From contig JAOARM010000019.1 in NCBI GenBank assembly GCA_025210515.1, positions 1-64,000 on the forward strand: 64,000 bases of DNA. The letters run 5' to 3'. Within the stretch, counting starts at the first letter, position 1. Every line of letters begins with the position of its first letter. A model generated the notes under the pieces. The model ran no database searches, was not told the origin of the DNA, and saw only the letters and a list, made by a program, of their open reading frames with translations. The translations under genes were made by a program, and so were the position numbers. Origin of the DNA: Vallitalea sp. (GTDB taxonomy: Bacteria; Bacillota; Clostridia; Lachnospirales; Vallitaleaceae). This document shows positions 19,190 to 28,913 of the stretch, piece by piece.

Positions 19190-22078
19190 TTATTTTAATT
19201 TTTTTTTATTTATTTCTCCATTCAATATAAAATTTTCACTTGGTGTAATGGTAATCTCATGTCCATTTTCTTCTATACCTTCAAAACCAGTAAACTCATA
19301 TCCATCATTAACAACCACTTTTATACTAATTGGAAGTCCTTCAAAATAATATCCCTTAAATGATTTACTATCACTAATATCTATCTTAATACCATTAACC
19401 TCAATATATCCTCCATTACTATCTGATAAACTAAATTCTCCCTCAATAATTTTAATTCCATAATAATTAGATAAATTACGTCTTACAACCCTTGGTCTCT
19501 TTTGGGCGAATTCTCGTAATACCTCAACATTATTACTCCATTTATCTATTGAACTTGGATATGTCCACCTGTTAATATGCTCATTAATCATAGGTTGAAT
19601 AGTTGCTTTCATTTCATCTATTATATTAACAACTCTATCTTCTTTGAAATTAGTATTTAATAAATCAGCATATCTAGTTATAAATTTATTTCTAAACTCG
19701 GTATTTTTAAGAAGTGTTCTAAATATAACTGTAGCCCACTTAGCATTAGGTTTTCCTGTTTCTATGGTATAAGCAATCATATTATAATCATAGTATTTAA
19801 AACCACTTTCAGTATCAAATAGTAGCCATCTGAATCTTCCATCATGCCCATATTCTGCATTTTCTACATATTCATCATTTCTTTTACACCAAAACTTCAC
19901 ATTATTAGTTTGCCAATCAAGATTAACAATATAAGTTTCTATTATATAATAATCTATATAATTATCTATATCAATTTTGGTTTTAATATAACTATAAGTC
20001 TCATCATCTTTAATATTATGTGTCTTTAGATAATTAATAATATCCAAATATCTATTCTCATCATTTTCTTTACCATGTAACAAGTTATATCTATTTTCAA
20101 ACAGTATTATATCCTCTTCTTCTATATTATAATGATTTTTAATATAGTCTTTGTCCTGTCTTTCTCTAGCATTATGTATACCCCAATATTCTCCATTAAT
20201 AAATACAATAACTGGTTTATAAGCTTGAGCATTAACATTGGTACCTTTCGCTAATCTATGTATCATAGCATCTTCAAACATAGTAAATAAAAAGTCATGT
20301 CCTGAATTCCTAAGTAAAAATGTCTTAAATTCTTCTATATTATTTCCCTTAGCATCTTGCAAATCATCAAATATATTATATTTTATTTTTTTATTATCAT
20401 CATACTCGCTTCTAGCATATAACTTCATAGGCTTCATAGGATAACTCCTGCTCCAGCCACCATTCATCCTTACACCAAGATTCTGTGAAAAGCCTAGCTT
20501 CCCATCTTGTTCATACCACTCAATATGAATTGGTCTTTCCCAATCCTTCCCTCTTGCAGTATAATTTGCAGAAGTACCCTTATTAATTGGTTTTCCTGCG
20601 TTATTTCTTAACCAATAATTACGTCTTCTACCTAATACATATATACCATTATTATAATCAAATAGATTATCTTTATCAGTTACAAGACTAACTACAGGTA
20701 ATGAATAACGATTATATATATCTTTATCAACAAAATATGTGTTAGTCATTACATCGCTAATCGGTTTATCATTGTGATAAACTATACTTCTTACAACTGT
20801 ACCTTTGAAACTATTGGTTTTTGGTTTTTTCCATGCTACAGAAGTATCACTTATTTGTGTAAGCTTGTCTTGTTCTATTGATCTATTTTTAATTGTAATT
20901 GGCTTATCATATAGATTACTTCTATTAGTCGGATAAGAACCATCAAGAGTATAATAGATTTTACAATCATTCAATGTACTAAGCCTTAATTGAAATTCTT
21001 GAGTATAAAACCCTCCAGAATGAGAAACATCTAAATATTCCCACTGATTATTATAGAAGAATTTATATCTACAACCTGTTTCATTCTTCTGTTCTTCTCT
21101 ATATTTTTCTATACTAGTAGTTAGTACTAGTGTAGTTTCATTATATATATCTCGTAGTTGTTGTATTATACTATTTGGCTTAGCTACATCTTCATATTTA
21201 TTAAATCCTTCTTCTATTATATTAATTAACTTATCCTTATTCATCATTTCTATAATATTATTATCTACTTTTTCTCTTATCTTTTCATGAAAATTATATA
21301 ATTCGGCAAGTTTATTTTCTTCATTATCTATAGATTGGTTATCAACATAACTAGGACAAGTGTCAATATTAATATAAGGGCTTAATTTCTTCTCATTATT
21401 ATTATATCTAAAAAGAGTACTATCACAATTATTATTCCCAAGAAGTTTATTAATAGCTAAATATCTAGATAAACTATTTACTTCAAAAAAATCACTAGCA
21501 ATAGCAAATTCACTATCTATATTATATTGTATCTGTCTAGTTAACATAGTATCATTATCTAATGATATATAATAGTTACCGTTATTCTCTCTTTTTTGTA
21601 TAGTTATGCATTTTTCTAATATATATTTTCCCATATCTACTTCATTAAAAGATAGAGTAATTACATTAGGCTTTGATACTTCTATATTATACTTATCAAA
21701 CATATCTATTAATGCTAACTTATTGATTATGTCATTATTAATATTATATAGTGTATACAATTCATTACCCATTTTTAGCTTATAAGCTTCATATCCTTTT
21801 GAACTTTGTTTCATCAATACACTATAAGATTTAGTTCCATCTAACATCTCTATACTTATCCAATCATTAGTTTTATATAACAATGATAAGTCATCTGATG
21901 AAAGCTTCATACTAAATGAATTAGGGTTATTGTCTTCATATAAGGAATCTGAATGCATATCATTATTGGTATATATACTTTCCTGTGAAATTATACTTTT
22001 ATACAATACAAAAGTAATTACAATAAGTATTAAAAATAAGCTAATCTTTACAGGTTTTATTATACTTTTTGGATTCAT
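19190..22078 (-). CDS. CotH kinase family protein, membrane-anchored (CotH2)
   Basis: 962 aa. The longest frame starts at 22102, but the ATG at 22078 follows GGAAGG at nine bases and directly precedes the signal anchor (PVKISLFLILIVITFVLY). Residues about 40-280 resemble a divergent CotH-like module. There follows a chitobiase-type Fn3 motif (IYYTLDGSYPTNRSNLYDKP) and a full CotH domain (about 480-870): LGVRMNGGWSRSYPMKPMKL, FLLRNSGHD, VIVFINGEYWGIHNARER and the acidic motif RWLLFDTESGF. The C-terminus is a small beta repeat domain (GYEFTGFEGIEENGHEITI). CotH of Bacillus phosphorylates spore-coat proteins with an atypical kinase fold; kinase activity here is inferred. It is the last gene of the five-gene operon, 57 bp after the DUF4956 gene. 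Confidence 0.85.
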   Translation of the reverse strand: MNPKSIIKPVKISLFLILIVITFVLYKSIISQESIYTNNDMHSDSLYEDNNPNSFSMKLSSDDLSLLYKTNDWISIEMLDGTKSYSVLMKQSSKGYEAYKLKMGNELYTLYNINNDIINKLALIDMFDKYNIEVSKPNVITLSFNEVDMGKYILEKCITIQKRENNGNYYISLDNDTMLTRQIQYNIDSEFAIASDFFEVNSLSRYLAINKLLGNNNCDSTLFRYNNNEKKLSPYINIDTCPSYVDNQSIDNEENKLAELYNFHEKIREKVDNNIIEMMNKDKLINIIEEGFNKYEDVAKPNSIIQQLRDIYNETTLVLTTSIEKYREEQKNETGCRYKFFYNNQWEYLDVSHSGGFYTQEFQLRLSTLNDCKIYYTLDGSYPTNRSNLYDKPITIKNRSIEQDKLTQISDTSVAWKKPKTNSFKGTVVRSIVYHNDKPISDVMTNTYFVDKDIYNRYSLPVVSLVTDKDNLFDYNNGIYVLGRRRNYWLRNNAGKPINKGTSANYTARGKDWERPIHIEWYEQDGKLGFSQNLGVRMNGGWSRSYPMKPMKLYARSEYDDNKKIKYNIFDDLQDAKGNNIEEFKTFLLRNSGHDFLFTMFEDAMIHRLAKGTNVNAQAYKPVIVFINGEYWGIHNARERQDKDYIKNHYNIEEEDIILFENRYNLLHGKENDENRYLDIINYLKTHNIKDDETYSYIKTKIDIDNYIDYYIIETYIVNLDWQTNNVKFWCKRNDEYVENAEYGHDGRFRWLLFDTESGFKYYDYNMIAYTIETGKPNAKWATVIFRTLLKNTEFRNKFITRYADLLNTNFKEDRVVNIIDEMKATIQPMINEHINRWTYPSSIDKWSNNVEVLREFAQKRPRVVRRNLSNYYGIKIIEGEFSLSDSNGGYIEVNGIKIDISDSKSFKGYYFEGLPISIKVVVNDGYEFTGFEGIEENGHEITITPSENFILNGEINKKKLK

Positions 22079-22135
22079 AATTACATTCCTTCCTTTTTTC
22101 ATTAGCCTAAGTTGTCTAAGTTACAGCTATCTTAA

Positions 22136-22807
22136 TTAGTTTCCTGCTACTTCGCCATTATGAGAAACTATATTTAATGTTGATATTTGTTTTATTTTTT
22201 TTAGCTCTTTCATTAATTCGTCTTCTGATACTTTTCTAAGATTAACTTCATATATTATCTCTTGTGACACTGGGTTAGTACTTTTCATTCTCAGCTTATA
22301 TTTTGGAACATTTTTCTTAATAATTTCTGTTACTTTATCAATCTTAATATCATTACCTTTAATTATTAATAAATAAGAAGCCTCCTCATTAGAAGGTATA
22401 TTAAATACAAATAAAATTATTGCTATTATAATTGAACCAATTAATGCTATTCCATAAGAGCCTGTCCCAGCTGAAAGCCCTACTGCAATCCCCCAAAATA
22501 AAAAGCCAATATCTTTTGGATCTTTTATAGCAGCTCTAAAACGAATGATAGAAAGTGCACCAACCATCCCTAGTGATAACGCTAAGTTACTTCCAATTAC
22601 CATCATTACCATAGCTGTTACTGTTGATATAAGCATAATTGTAATATTAAAATTCTTAGAGTACATAACTCCAGAATAAGTTTTCTTATATACCCAGTAT
22701 ATAAATATTACTAAGACTAAAGTCATTAACATATTAAAAGTTATTCTTTCATATGATAGTCCTTTACTTGTTGAACTAAGAAATTCTGCTAAATCTAATT
22801 TATTCAT
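22136..22807 (-). CDS. DUF4956 family multi-pass membrane protein
   Basis: 223 aa, ATG with AGGAAG. Four or so hydrophobic segments occupy residues 25-135 (MLMTLVLVIFIYWVY, ITIMLISTVTAMVMMVIG, LALSLGMVGALSIIRFRAA, IALIGSIIIAIILFVFNI). The hallmark GMVGALSIIRFRAAIKDP loop is followed by a cytoplasmic alpha/beta tail (about 140-223). This matches DUF4956, a family repeatedly found beside VTC-type polyphosphate polymerases. Its biochemical role is not known to me. A channel, or a membrane partner for polyphosphate or CotH substrates, is speculation. It sits 24 bp after the VTC gene and is surely co-transcribed. Confidence 0.85.
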   Translation of the reverse strand: MNKLDLAEFLSSTSKGLSYERITFNMLMTLVLVIFIYWVYKKTYSGVMYSKNFNITIMLISTVTAMVMMVIGSNLALSLGMVGALSIIRFRAAIKDPKDIGFLFWGIAVGLSAGTGSYGIALIGSIIIAIILFVFNIPSNEEASYLLIIKGNDIKIDKVTEIIKKNVPKYKLRMKSTNPVSQEIIYEVNLRKVSEDELMKELKKIKQISTLNIVSHNGEVAGN

Positions 22808-22831
22808 CTTTTATCTTCCTTTCATATTATA

Positions 22832-23542
22832 TTAAAATAGTAATCTGCCTTTACAATATTTGCTTATAGATGAGCTATTACTACTTACTTTTGCCAATGT
22901 TTCTTTTATCCACGAAGGTAATATTCTATTATATTTTACCTCTAACACTATAGTTGGTTCATCAAATACAGAAACCATATTAATATGTGGATTAAATATA
23001 TCAAAATCAGTAATACTGCTTCTTATATTTTTATCAAAAGTAATTCTTATATTTTGAATATCATATGTATAAGCTTCTCTTTCATAATCAACTATTACCG
23101 CTGGCTTATAATAATCCTTAATCATATAGTAATACGCCTTAGTAAGTACTTCGTCGTTTTTATCTTGAAGTATAGTTGTATCTCCATAAATAAGCTTAAT
23201 GCAATTCTCCCTAGTTATAGTTGAAGTTTCTTTTAGCATATACTGGCTATACTTATTCTTTATTTCTAGCTTAACAGTTTGTTGATTATAGTCATATATT
23301 CTTAGCCTTATTTTTTTTCTATCTTGAACGCCTATAACTTTATCATAGAAATCACAGTTAATTATAGAATCAAAATACAAACTCCTAATAAAATACTCGT
23401 TATTTTCATTAGCGTTAACATCAGTATGCATTAGTTGTTTGAATACAGAAGTTAGATATTCATAATCATGAAAATTAATATAATATTTCAATTCATTTCT
23501 ATATACTTTATCAAAGAATGTATTAGAAGCTACACTACTCAT
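22832..23542 (-). CDS. VTC-domain polyphosphate polymerase
   Basis: 236 aa, ATG with GGGAG. It matches the VTC tunnel-fold catalytic domain. The N-terminal RNELKYYI strand, the basic strands KIRLRIYDY and VKLEIKNKY, VDYEREAYT, IRITFDKNIRS and the closing LEVKYN supply the expected Lys/Arg/Glu tunnel residues, and all appear intact. Family function: synthesis of inorganic polyphosphate from ATP, characterised for yeast Vtc4. There are no SPX or membrane domains, so it is probably cytoplasmic, working at the membrane with the DUF4956 protein. Its start overlaps the end of the preceding gene by eight bases, indicating translational coupling. Confidence 0.87.
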   Translation of the reverse strand: MSSVASNTFFDKVYRNELKYYINFHDYEYLTSVFKQLMHTDVNANENNEYFIRSLYFDSIINCDFYDKVIGVQDRKKIRLRIYDYNQQTVKLEIKNKYSQYMLKETSTITRENCIKLIYGDTTILQDKNDEVLTKAYYYMIKDYYKPAVIVDYEREAYTYDIQNIRITFDKNIRSSITDFDIFNPHINMVSVFDEPTIVLEVKYNRILPSWIKETLAKVSSNSSSISKYCKGRLLF

Positions 23543-24119
23543 TATCTTTCTCCCTCTTAGCTCTTACAGTTTGTTTGTCTACATAATACCATTTCTCATT
23601 ATCTTTACAAAAATTATATTTTATGTACTCTTCATTATCGTCAGCATACTTATTCATTACTAAAATATACGCTTCTTTATTACTATCCTTAATAACTGGT
23701 GTTGACATTTCATAACTGCTTATTAATAATCCTAACTTTTTCTTTCTTATCATATAAGTATTAAGTTCATTTACATATATATTTTTTTCTTTTAACGTTT
23801 CTCTTTCATTAGGAAATAGCATTGTAATCATAATATCATAATATACTGCTGAACTTATCTTACCTTTATACAGTACATAATCACTAAGTTGAAATACTTT
23901 CGTTGCTTCTATAATTATATCTTTATCACTTTGTTTATCAAACATATAATTATTATATGATTTTCTGCAATCTTCCATAATGTCATTATTCTTACTATTA
24001 TCAAATGTATACGTATAGACTGATGTAAAATCATAACAATTATTAGCTCTTATTTTACCTGTAAGTAATACACTTATTAATAATATGCTTAGTATAATAA
24101 TATATTTTTTCTGTGACAC
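23535..24119 (-). CDS. Secreted or membrane-anchored protein of unknown function in the CotH/VTC operon
   Basis: 194 aa from the GTG at 24119, five bases after GAGGTGA; a GTG at 24128 in the same frame would overlap the upstream CotH stop. It begins with a signal peptide or anchor (KKYIIILSILLISVLLTG) followed by a soluble domain of about 165 residues rich in Tyr, Asn, Lys and Asp. The domain has a conserved-looking core (VLYKGKISSAVYYDIMITML) and a C-terminal strand pair (YIKYNFCKDNEKWYYVDKQ). I do not recognise the family. Its tight position between a CotH gene and the VTC gene, with overlap at both ends, suggests a dedicated component of that system acting outside the membrane. Confidence 0.7.
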   Translation of the reverse strand: MSQKKYIIILSILLISVLLTGKIRANNCYDFTSVYTYTFDNSKNNDIMEDCRKSYNNYMFDKQSDKDIIIEATKVFQLSDYVLYKGKISSAVYYDIMITMLFPNERETLKEKNIYVNELNTYMIRKKKLGLLISSYEMSTPVIKDSNKEAYILVMNKYADDNEEYIKYNFCKDNEKWYYVDKQTVRAKREKDNE

Positions 24120-24124
24120 CTTAT

Positions 24125-26590
24125 TCACCTCAAGTTTCCATAATAATTATTAAGAAAATCTATTCTTTTTATTATCCAATCCTTCATATATGTTAATTCA
24201 TCTTGAAAATTAGTATCCAGATTATTAATATCTCTCTTACTCGCATCCTTAATAATCTCATCATAACTTTGTATCATTTTTATTATATTATCTTCTGTTA
24301 TAATATTCTTAGATAATACATTCCATCTATCTATTAATTGATTTTTATATATATTCATACATCGATTTAGTAAGTTATTAGTTACAATCTCTACTTCACT
24401 TGTTTTAGTTCCAATACTATCTCTACCAAAAACAGCTTCATTACAAGTAATGAAAAACCATTTGGACTTTTCTCCTTTGTCTTTGCCAATATATAGATTA
24501 TCATAACTTCCATTTATATTGTTCTGTAACTGCATCAGTATATTAAGATTAACTAAGTTTTCACTATCAATTATATTAAATATATTTTTATTGAAATCTT
24601 CATCTTCAGCAGTTACTATATAATTAATTAGTTTCTCTATTTCACTATACTGCTCTCCGAACTCTTTTACTTTTGGATATTTCTGCTTGTAGCCACTGTG
24701 CCATCCTAATAGTGGATCTTTTTCTTTATTAATAGGTTGTAGCTCATCTGGAAAGCTTTTATATAAATCATTATTATTAAGCTTAGTATTATTAGCTGTA
24801 AAATTAGCATTAACATTATGAGCTTTATAAAGTAATGAGTTATATGTTAAGTTTATATCATAATCTGCTAGTCCTAGTAATTGATTATCAATCTCCTCCA
24901 TTAAATTATATACCCCTTTATACTGACCATTTACAATTAGTTCAGCAAAACTACATCTAGGAGTATTGATATTATGATTACAACTATTATTAATTTCTGT
25001 TAGCAAATCATAACTTAGTTTTTTTCTTATGAATGATGGATCATAATAATTAGAATCTAGTATGTAATTTCGAACATTTCTTTCTTGTGATAAATTAAGT
25101 GATTTATTAAGTTTAACACTATAACTACTTTTATTAGTTATATCTCCCTTATATTCTATGTCTCCATATATATTAACTATTTCCGTACTTGATAACAATT
25201 GAAACAAACAAGGCTGTTTATCATCTTCCATGATTTCTAACATATTACCTTTATTATCTTTTGTATCAACTACTATTACTGGTGCTTGTCCTGTAGTAAC
25301 AATTAAGTCATAACTACTCTCTTCATTATCTTCAAAAGATATTTGTCCTCTATATATATATTTATTAAAATCATAGATTTTATCGTTATGTAATATTGTC
25401 TCTTTATCATCTTTATAACTCTTAATAGTTATAGGAATATTTTCTAAGGAAAATTCGTATTTGATATTCTGTACTGGTAATGCATTACTATCTAAGTTTA
25501 CAAATATAAGCTTATTTTTATTATCAATAATAGCTTCTTTATTTCCTACCATAAACTTTTCTATTGTATTAATTCCATACTGCATCTTAATATCTTTACT
25601 TACTTCTGTGTATAATATATCTTTATCTTCACTCTCAATAAGTTTAGCTATATATTGTTGTGATTTACTTAACAACTTCTGTTCTTTCATTAGTTCAGTA
25701 AATTGCCCATGGAAGCTTACCTTATTTGATTTATTTGCCTTACTTGAATCTAATAATGAAAGATATACTTCATCTATAACAGGATATATTTTATTATTAT
25801 TGTTGTTATAGATATATATTGTATTTTCTGATATATAGAAATCCTCATTAAGACTGTTCATATTGGCTATGGCTTTTAATCTTGCAATATAATCCATATC
25901 AGTATACATTGAGATATCCATGTCTTTATTAAGTCCATTATTCATTGCTAACTTAATATTAGTATCTATTTCTTTTTCTAGATTAGATGCTAATATAATA
26001 ATCTCATTATCGTTATTTTTAATTCTATTTAATTTGAATATTAATGAATTATTAAGATGATTTTCTTCTAGAAATTGTTGATTATATTGTTGTCTCATGG
26101 CATATAATCCATAAGAAACATTATTGATACTTATAGAATAATACTTATTCTCAGATATAAATAAGCTAAGTTTTTTTGCCATATCAATTACTTTGCTATA
26201 TGTATGAGATTTATTACTATCCATAGGGAACATTTCATATTGTCTTCTTCCATATATAGTATTTCTCTTATTTGTTTTAATGGTGAATGCTAGATTATCT
26301 TGAGATAATATACCTTTTGAATAATAATTAATTGGTGAAATATCTACTGATATATCATTATTATTCCATGTTAAATTAGATGAAAACTTAATATTTTTAT
26401 TAGTAAACTCATCATAAAAACAATTGAATTCTTCTATATCCTTCATAGATAATTGAAAGTTAAGACAACTTATATCTGTTGTATTGACATGTTTATTGGA
26501 TTTATTAATATTATAGTATAGACATACAGAAATAATTATAAGCATTAGGTATAAAAACACTTGTGTTTTCTTTCCTATTTTTATCTTCAT
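24125..26590 (-). CDS. CotH-like protein, membrane-anchored, possibly catalytically degenerate (CotH1)
   Basis: 821 aa from the ATG at 26590, seven bases after GAAAGAGG and immediately before the signal anchor (TQVFLYLMLIIISVCLYYN); the longer frame from 26653 lacks a ribosome site. Two CotH-like modules are visible. The first (about 100-310) has FTIKTNKRNTIYGRRQYEM, ISINNVSYGLYAMRQQYNQQ and KIYPVIDEVYLS. The second (about 480-800) has SYSVKLNKSLNLSQ, NYYDPSFIRKKLSYDLL and AELIVNGQYKGVYNLMEEID. Where active CotH kinases usually have an acidic WDxD-type motif, the second module reads FFITCNEAVFG, suggesting loss of a metal-binding aspartate. It is the first gene of the operon, downstream of a long hairpin that follows the two-component genes. 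Confidence 0.82.
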   Translation of the reverse strand: MKIKIGKKTQVFLYLMLIIISVCLYYNINKSNKHVNTTDISCLNFQLSMKDIEEFNCFYDEFTNKNIKFSSNLTWNNNDISVDISPINYYSKGILSQDNLAFTIKTNKRNTIYGRRQYEMFPMDSNKSHTYSKVIDMAKKLSLFISENKYYSISINNVSYGLYAMRQQYNQQFLEENHLNNSLIFKLNRIKNNDNEIIILASNLEKEIDTNIKLAMNNGLNKDMDISMYTDMDYIARLKAIANMNSLNEDFYISENTIYIYNNNNNKIYPVIDEVYLSLLDSSKANKSNKVSFHGQFTELMKEQKLLSKSQQYIAKLIESEDKDILYTEVSKDIKMQYGINTIEKFMVGNKEAIIDNKNKLIFVNLDSNALPVQNIKYEFSLENIPITIKSYKDDKETILHNDKIYDFNKYIYRGQISFEDNEESSYDLIVTTGQAPVIVVDTKDNKGNMLEIMEDDKQPCLFQLLSSTEIVNIYGDIEYKGDITNKSSYSVKLNKSLNLSQERNVRNYILDSNYYDPSFIRKKLSYDLLTEINNSCNHNINTPRCSFAELIVNGQYKGVYNLMEEIDNQLLGLADYDINLTYNSLLYKAHNVNANFTANNTKLNNNDLYKSFPDELQPINKEKDPLLGWHSGYKQKYPKVKEFGEQYSEIEKLINYIVTAEDEDFNKNIFNIIDSENLVNLNILMQLQNNINGSYDNLYIGKDKGEKSKWFFITCNEAVFGRDSIGTKTSEVEIVTNNLLNRCMNIYKNQLIDRWNVLSKNIITEDNIIKMIQSYDEIIKDASKRDINNLDTNFQDELTYMKDWIIKRIDFLNNYYGNLR

Positions 26591-26683
26591 AACTAAACCT
26601 CTTTCAAAAAATTCTGCATTCATAATACCATAATCTTCGTTATTATTCAACAAAAAAAATACTAAGTAGCAATCCTTACATAA

Positions 26684-26775
26684 TAAAAAAAGCTATCAGT
26701 TAATACATTTTTCTACTTAGGAAATATTTATCCCATAACTTGTAATCTATATAGAAAATGCATTTCTGATAGCTT
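26684..26775 (-). terminator. Long hairpin with T-run between histidine kinase and CotH operon
   Basis: AGCTATCAG (26691-26699) pairs with CTGATAGCT (26766-26774). The stem continues inward (TTAATACATTTTTCTA with TAGAAAATGCATTT) for roughly 22 pairs with a bulge and a wobble, leaving a loop of about 35 bases. On the minus strand it ends in seven T. It reads as the kinase terminator, but its length and position 100 bases before CotH1 also fit an attenuator. Confidence 0.7.
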
Positions 26776-26795
26776 CTATAGAACCTATATACTAT

Positions 26796-28913
26796 TTAGT
26801 TTTCTTCAATAGTTGGAAATGAAACAATTAATTTGAATAAATCACCATCAATAGAAATTGAGAGTTTTCCATTTTGTAATTCTACTAGACTTTTGGCTAT
26901 AGATAACCCAAGTCCTGACCCTTCTGTATTTCTAGCCTTATCTCCACGAGTAAATCTCTCAGTTATTTCACTTGCATCAAAATTCATCTCATAAGATGCT
27001 ATATTTTTGAATATGAATTTTACTTCTTTTTCATGTTGCTGTATATCTATATATACTCTTGACTTATTCATAGAATATTTAACTATATTACTGACTATAT
27101 TATCAAACACTCTATAAGTTCTTCTACCATCAAGAAGACACATAATCTTATCTTCTGGCATTGATATTTTCATAATAAGTGAGCTATTATTTATTTTTTC
27201 TTCTAACTCCCCTAGCGTTTGTTTAAACAATGCAATAACATCAATCTCTTTCATTTGTAAATCAATATTTCCGCTACTTGCTTTACTAGCTTCAAATAAA
27301 TCTTCTATAAGAACATTCAATCGCTTTGCTTTCTTATCAAGTATATCAATATACTCATTTTGAGTCTTTTTATTAATTTCTCCTGATTTAAGTAAATCTA
27401 TATATGTGATAATAGATGTTAGCGGAGTTTTTAAATCATGAGAAACATTTGAAATAAGCTCTGTTTTCATTTTCTGACTTTTTGTTGCATTATCTACAGC
27501 AACTCTAAATCCTGAATTAATATTGTTAATATTCTTCGCAATAGGGGTCAGTATTCCTATCTCTTCTTCTACTCTGATATCAAAATTCCCTTGTGATAAT
27601 TGACTACTTCCTTCATTTAATACTCTTACATTATTAATGAGTTGAAATAAATACTTAAATATAATAACTGTATATGTTAGAGCTAATGCTAATGATAATA
27701 GTCCAACATCCGTTACTGTAATAATTAATATTACAATAGAATGTATTCCTATTAATAAAAAGATTTTTCTATTGTCCTTTTCTCTAACGTCAATATTTAT
27801 CATGTTATTATATACCCTATTTATTTTCTTTACTATATAAATACTTACTTTACCTATTAGACTGTTTTTAATAACTCCTTCTATGATACCATTGTAATAT
27901 ATATATTTAATGTAAACTATACTTAGATATATAAGTGTAAGTAAAGTAAATACAAATGAAATACCTATCAAATAGTAATTAAAACTAGTTTCACTTATCA
28001 AATCTATTAAATATGATATGTCATATCTAATTAAACCAAAAACGAAACCATTAAAAACTATAGCCCATAACAATATTTTAATTTCCAAATACATAGAATT
28101 AAATATTTTACATATAGATGTTTGTTTTTGATATGAGAACTTTATGGAAAATGCTATTATTATCAATAATAAAATAGTCACTATACCAATAACTAATATT
28201 ATTTCTGCATATATTTCCGCATTATAATGATTAATCTCATGAGTAAAACTATCATTATAATTTTCTATGTCATTATTAATAATGAATATTATACTGATAT
28301 TATTATACTCTTCATTAAGCCAATTATTTAAATCACTGATAAATCTGTTTTCATCAATTTTATAATTAGTTTTATTTTCTATTTTATAATCCCTATCTTC
28401 ATCTATAGTAACTTTAATATGCATTTTCTCATGTACCATATCAGAAAAATTAATTCCACCAGTTACATTGCTTTTATTAATATTGTCATTACTAATATAA
28501 TAGTTAATACTTGTTACATCTCTAAACCTTATATAATAATTTACTTTCTCTTCTATCTCTGATTTGATTAGATATTGTGTATATCTAGCTAAATAATCAG
28601 TGAACTCAGTACTCTCTACATAATTTCTAATAGTATCATCATTACTTATTACATTTTCTTTAATAGGAACATAACTACTAACTGATAGTATAGCTAATAA
28701 TAAAATTATTGAAAAAGTAACTAGTGCTTTAGATATACTTATTCTCTTTTTTGTTGGTAAGTTATTATTATCGTTACCACTTTCATAGTTATTATCTTCA
28801 TTATATAGTTGGTTCTCATTATCTCCTATTACATTATACTCGTTTATATCTTTATCTTTAATAGCTGCAATATTATCTATTTCTTCAGTATTATTTTTGG
28901 AATTTGTATCCAA
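26796..28913 (-). CDS. Sensor histidine kinase (OmpR-system partner), multi-pass membrane protein
   Basis: 705 aa; TTG start 9 bases after AAGGTGG, overlapping the response-regulator gene by 23 bases. An acidic, Asn-rich cytoplasmic tail (1-55) precedes TM1 (KALVTFSIILLLAILSVSSY). An extracytoplasmic domain of about 150 residues and several further helices (EIILVIGIVTILLLIIIAF, ILLWAIVFNGFVFGLI, YYLIGISFVFTLLTLIYLS, LLIGIHSIVILIITV) follow. The HisKA motif is LISNVSHDLKTPLTSIITY and the ATPase shows VFDNIVSNIVKYS and GSGLGLSIAKSL. The usual G1 box DxGxG is absent (FIFKNIASYEMNFD), as in a subgroup of clostridial kinases that keep ITERFTRGD. The signal is unknown. The downstream CotH/VTC operon is the likely target (inference). 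Confidence 0.88.
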   Translation of the reverse strand: MDTNSKNNTEEIDNIAAIKDKDINEYNVIGDNENQLYNEDNNYESGNDNNNLPTKKRISISKALVTFSIILLLAILSVSSYVPIKENVISNDDTIRNYVESTEFTDYLARYTQYLIKSEIEEKVNYYIRFRDVTSINYYISNDNINKSNVTGGINFSDMVHEKMHIKVTIDEDRDYKIENKTNYKIDENRFISDLNNWLNEEYNNISIIFIINNDIENYNDSFTHEINHYNAEIYAEIILVIGIVTILLLIIIAFSIKFSYQKQTSICKIFNSMYLEIKILLWAIVFNGFVFGLIRYDISYLIDLISETSFNYYLIGISFVFTLLTLIYLSIVYIKYIYYNGIIEGVIKNSLIGKVSIYIVKKINRVYNNMINIDVREKDNRKIFLLIGIHSIVILIITVTDVGLLSLALALTYTVIIFKYLFQLINNVRVLNEGSSQLSQGNFDIRVEEEIGILTPIAKNINNINSGFRVAVDNATKSQKMKTELISNVSHDLKTPLTSIITYIDLLKSGEINKKTQNEYIDILDKKAKRLNVLIEDLFEASKASSGNIDLQMKEIDVIALFKQTLGELEEKINNSSLIMKISMPEDKIMCLLDGRRTYRVFDNIVSNIVKYSMNKSRVYIDIQQHEKEVKFIFKNIASYEMNFDASEITERFTRGDKARNTEGSGLGLSIAKSLVELQNGKLSISIDGDLFKLIVSFPTIEEN

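Noticed and set aside
22860..23224. Plus-strand ORFs opposite the VTC gene
   Set aside because: They are antisense to a clear VTC catalytic domain and lack ribosome sites.
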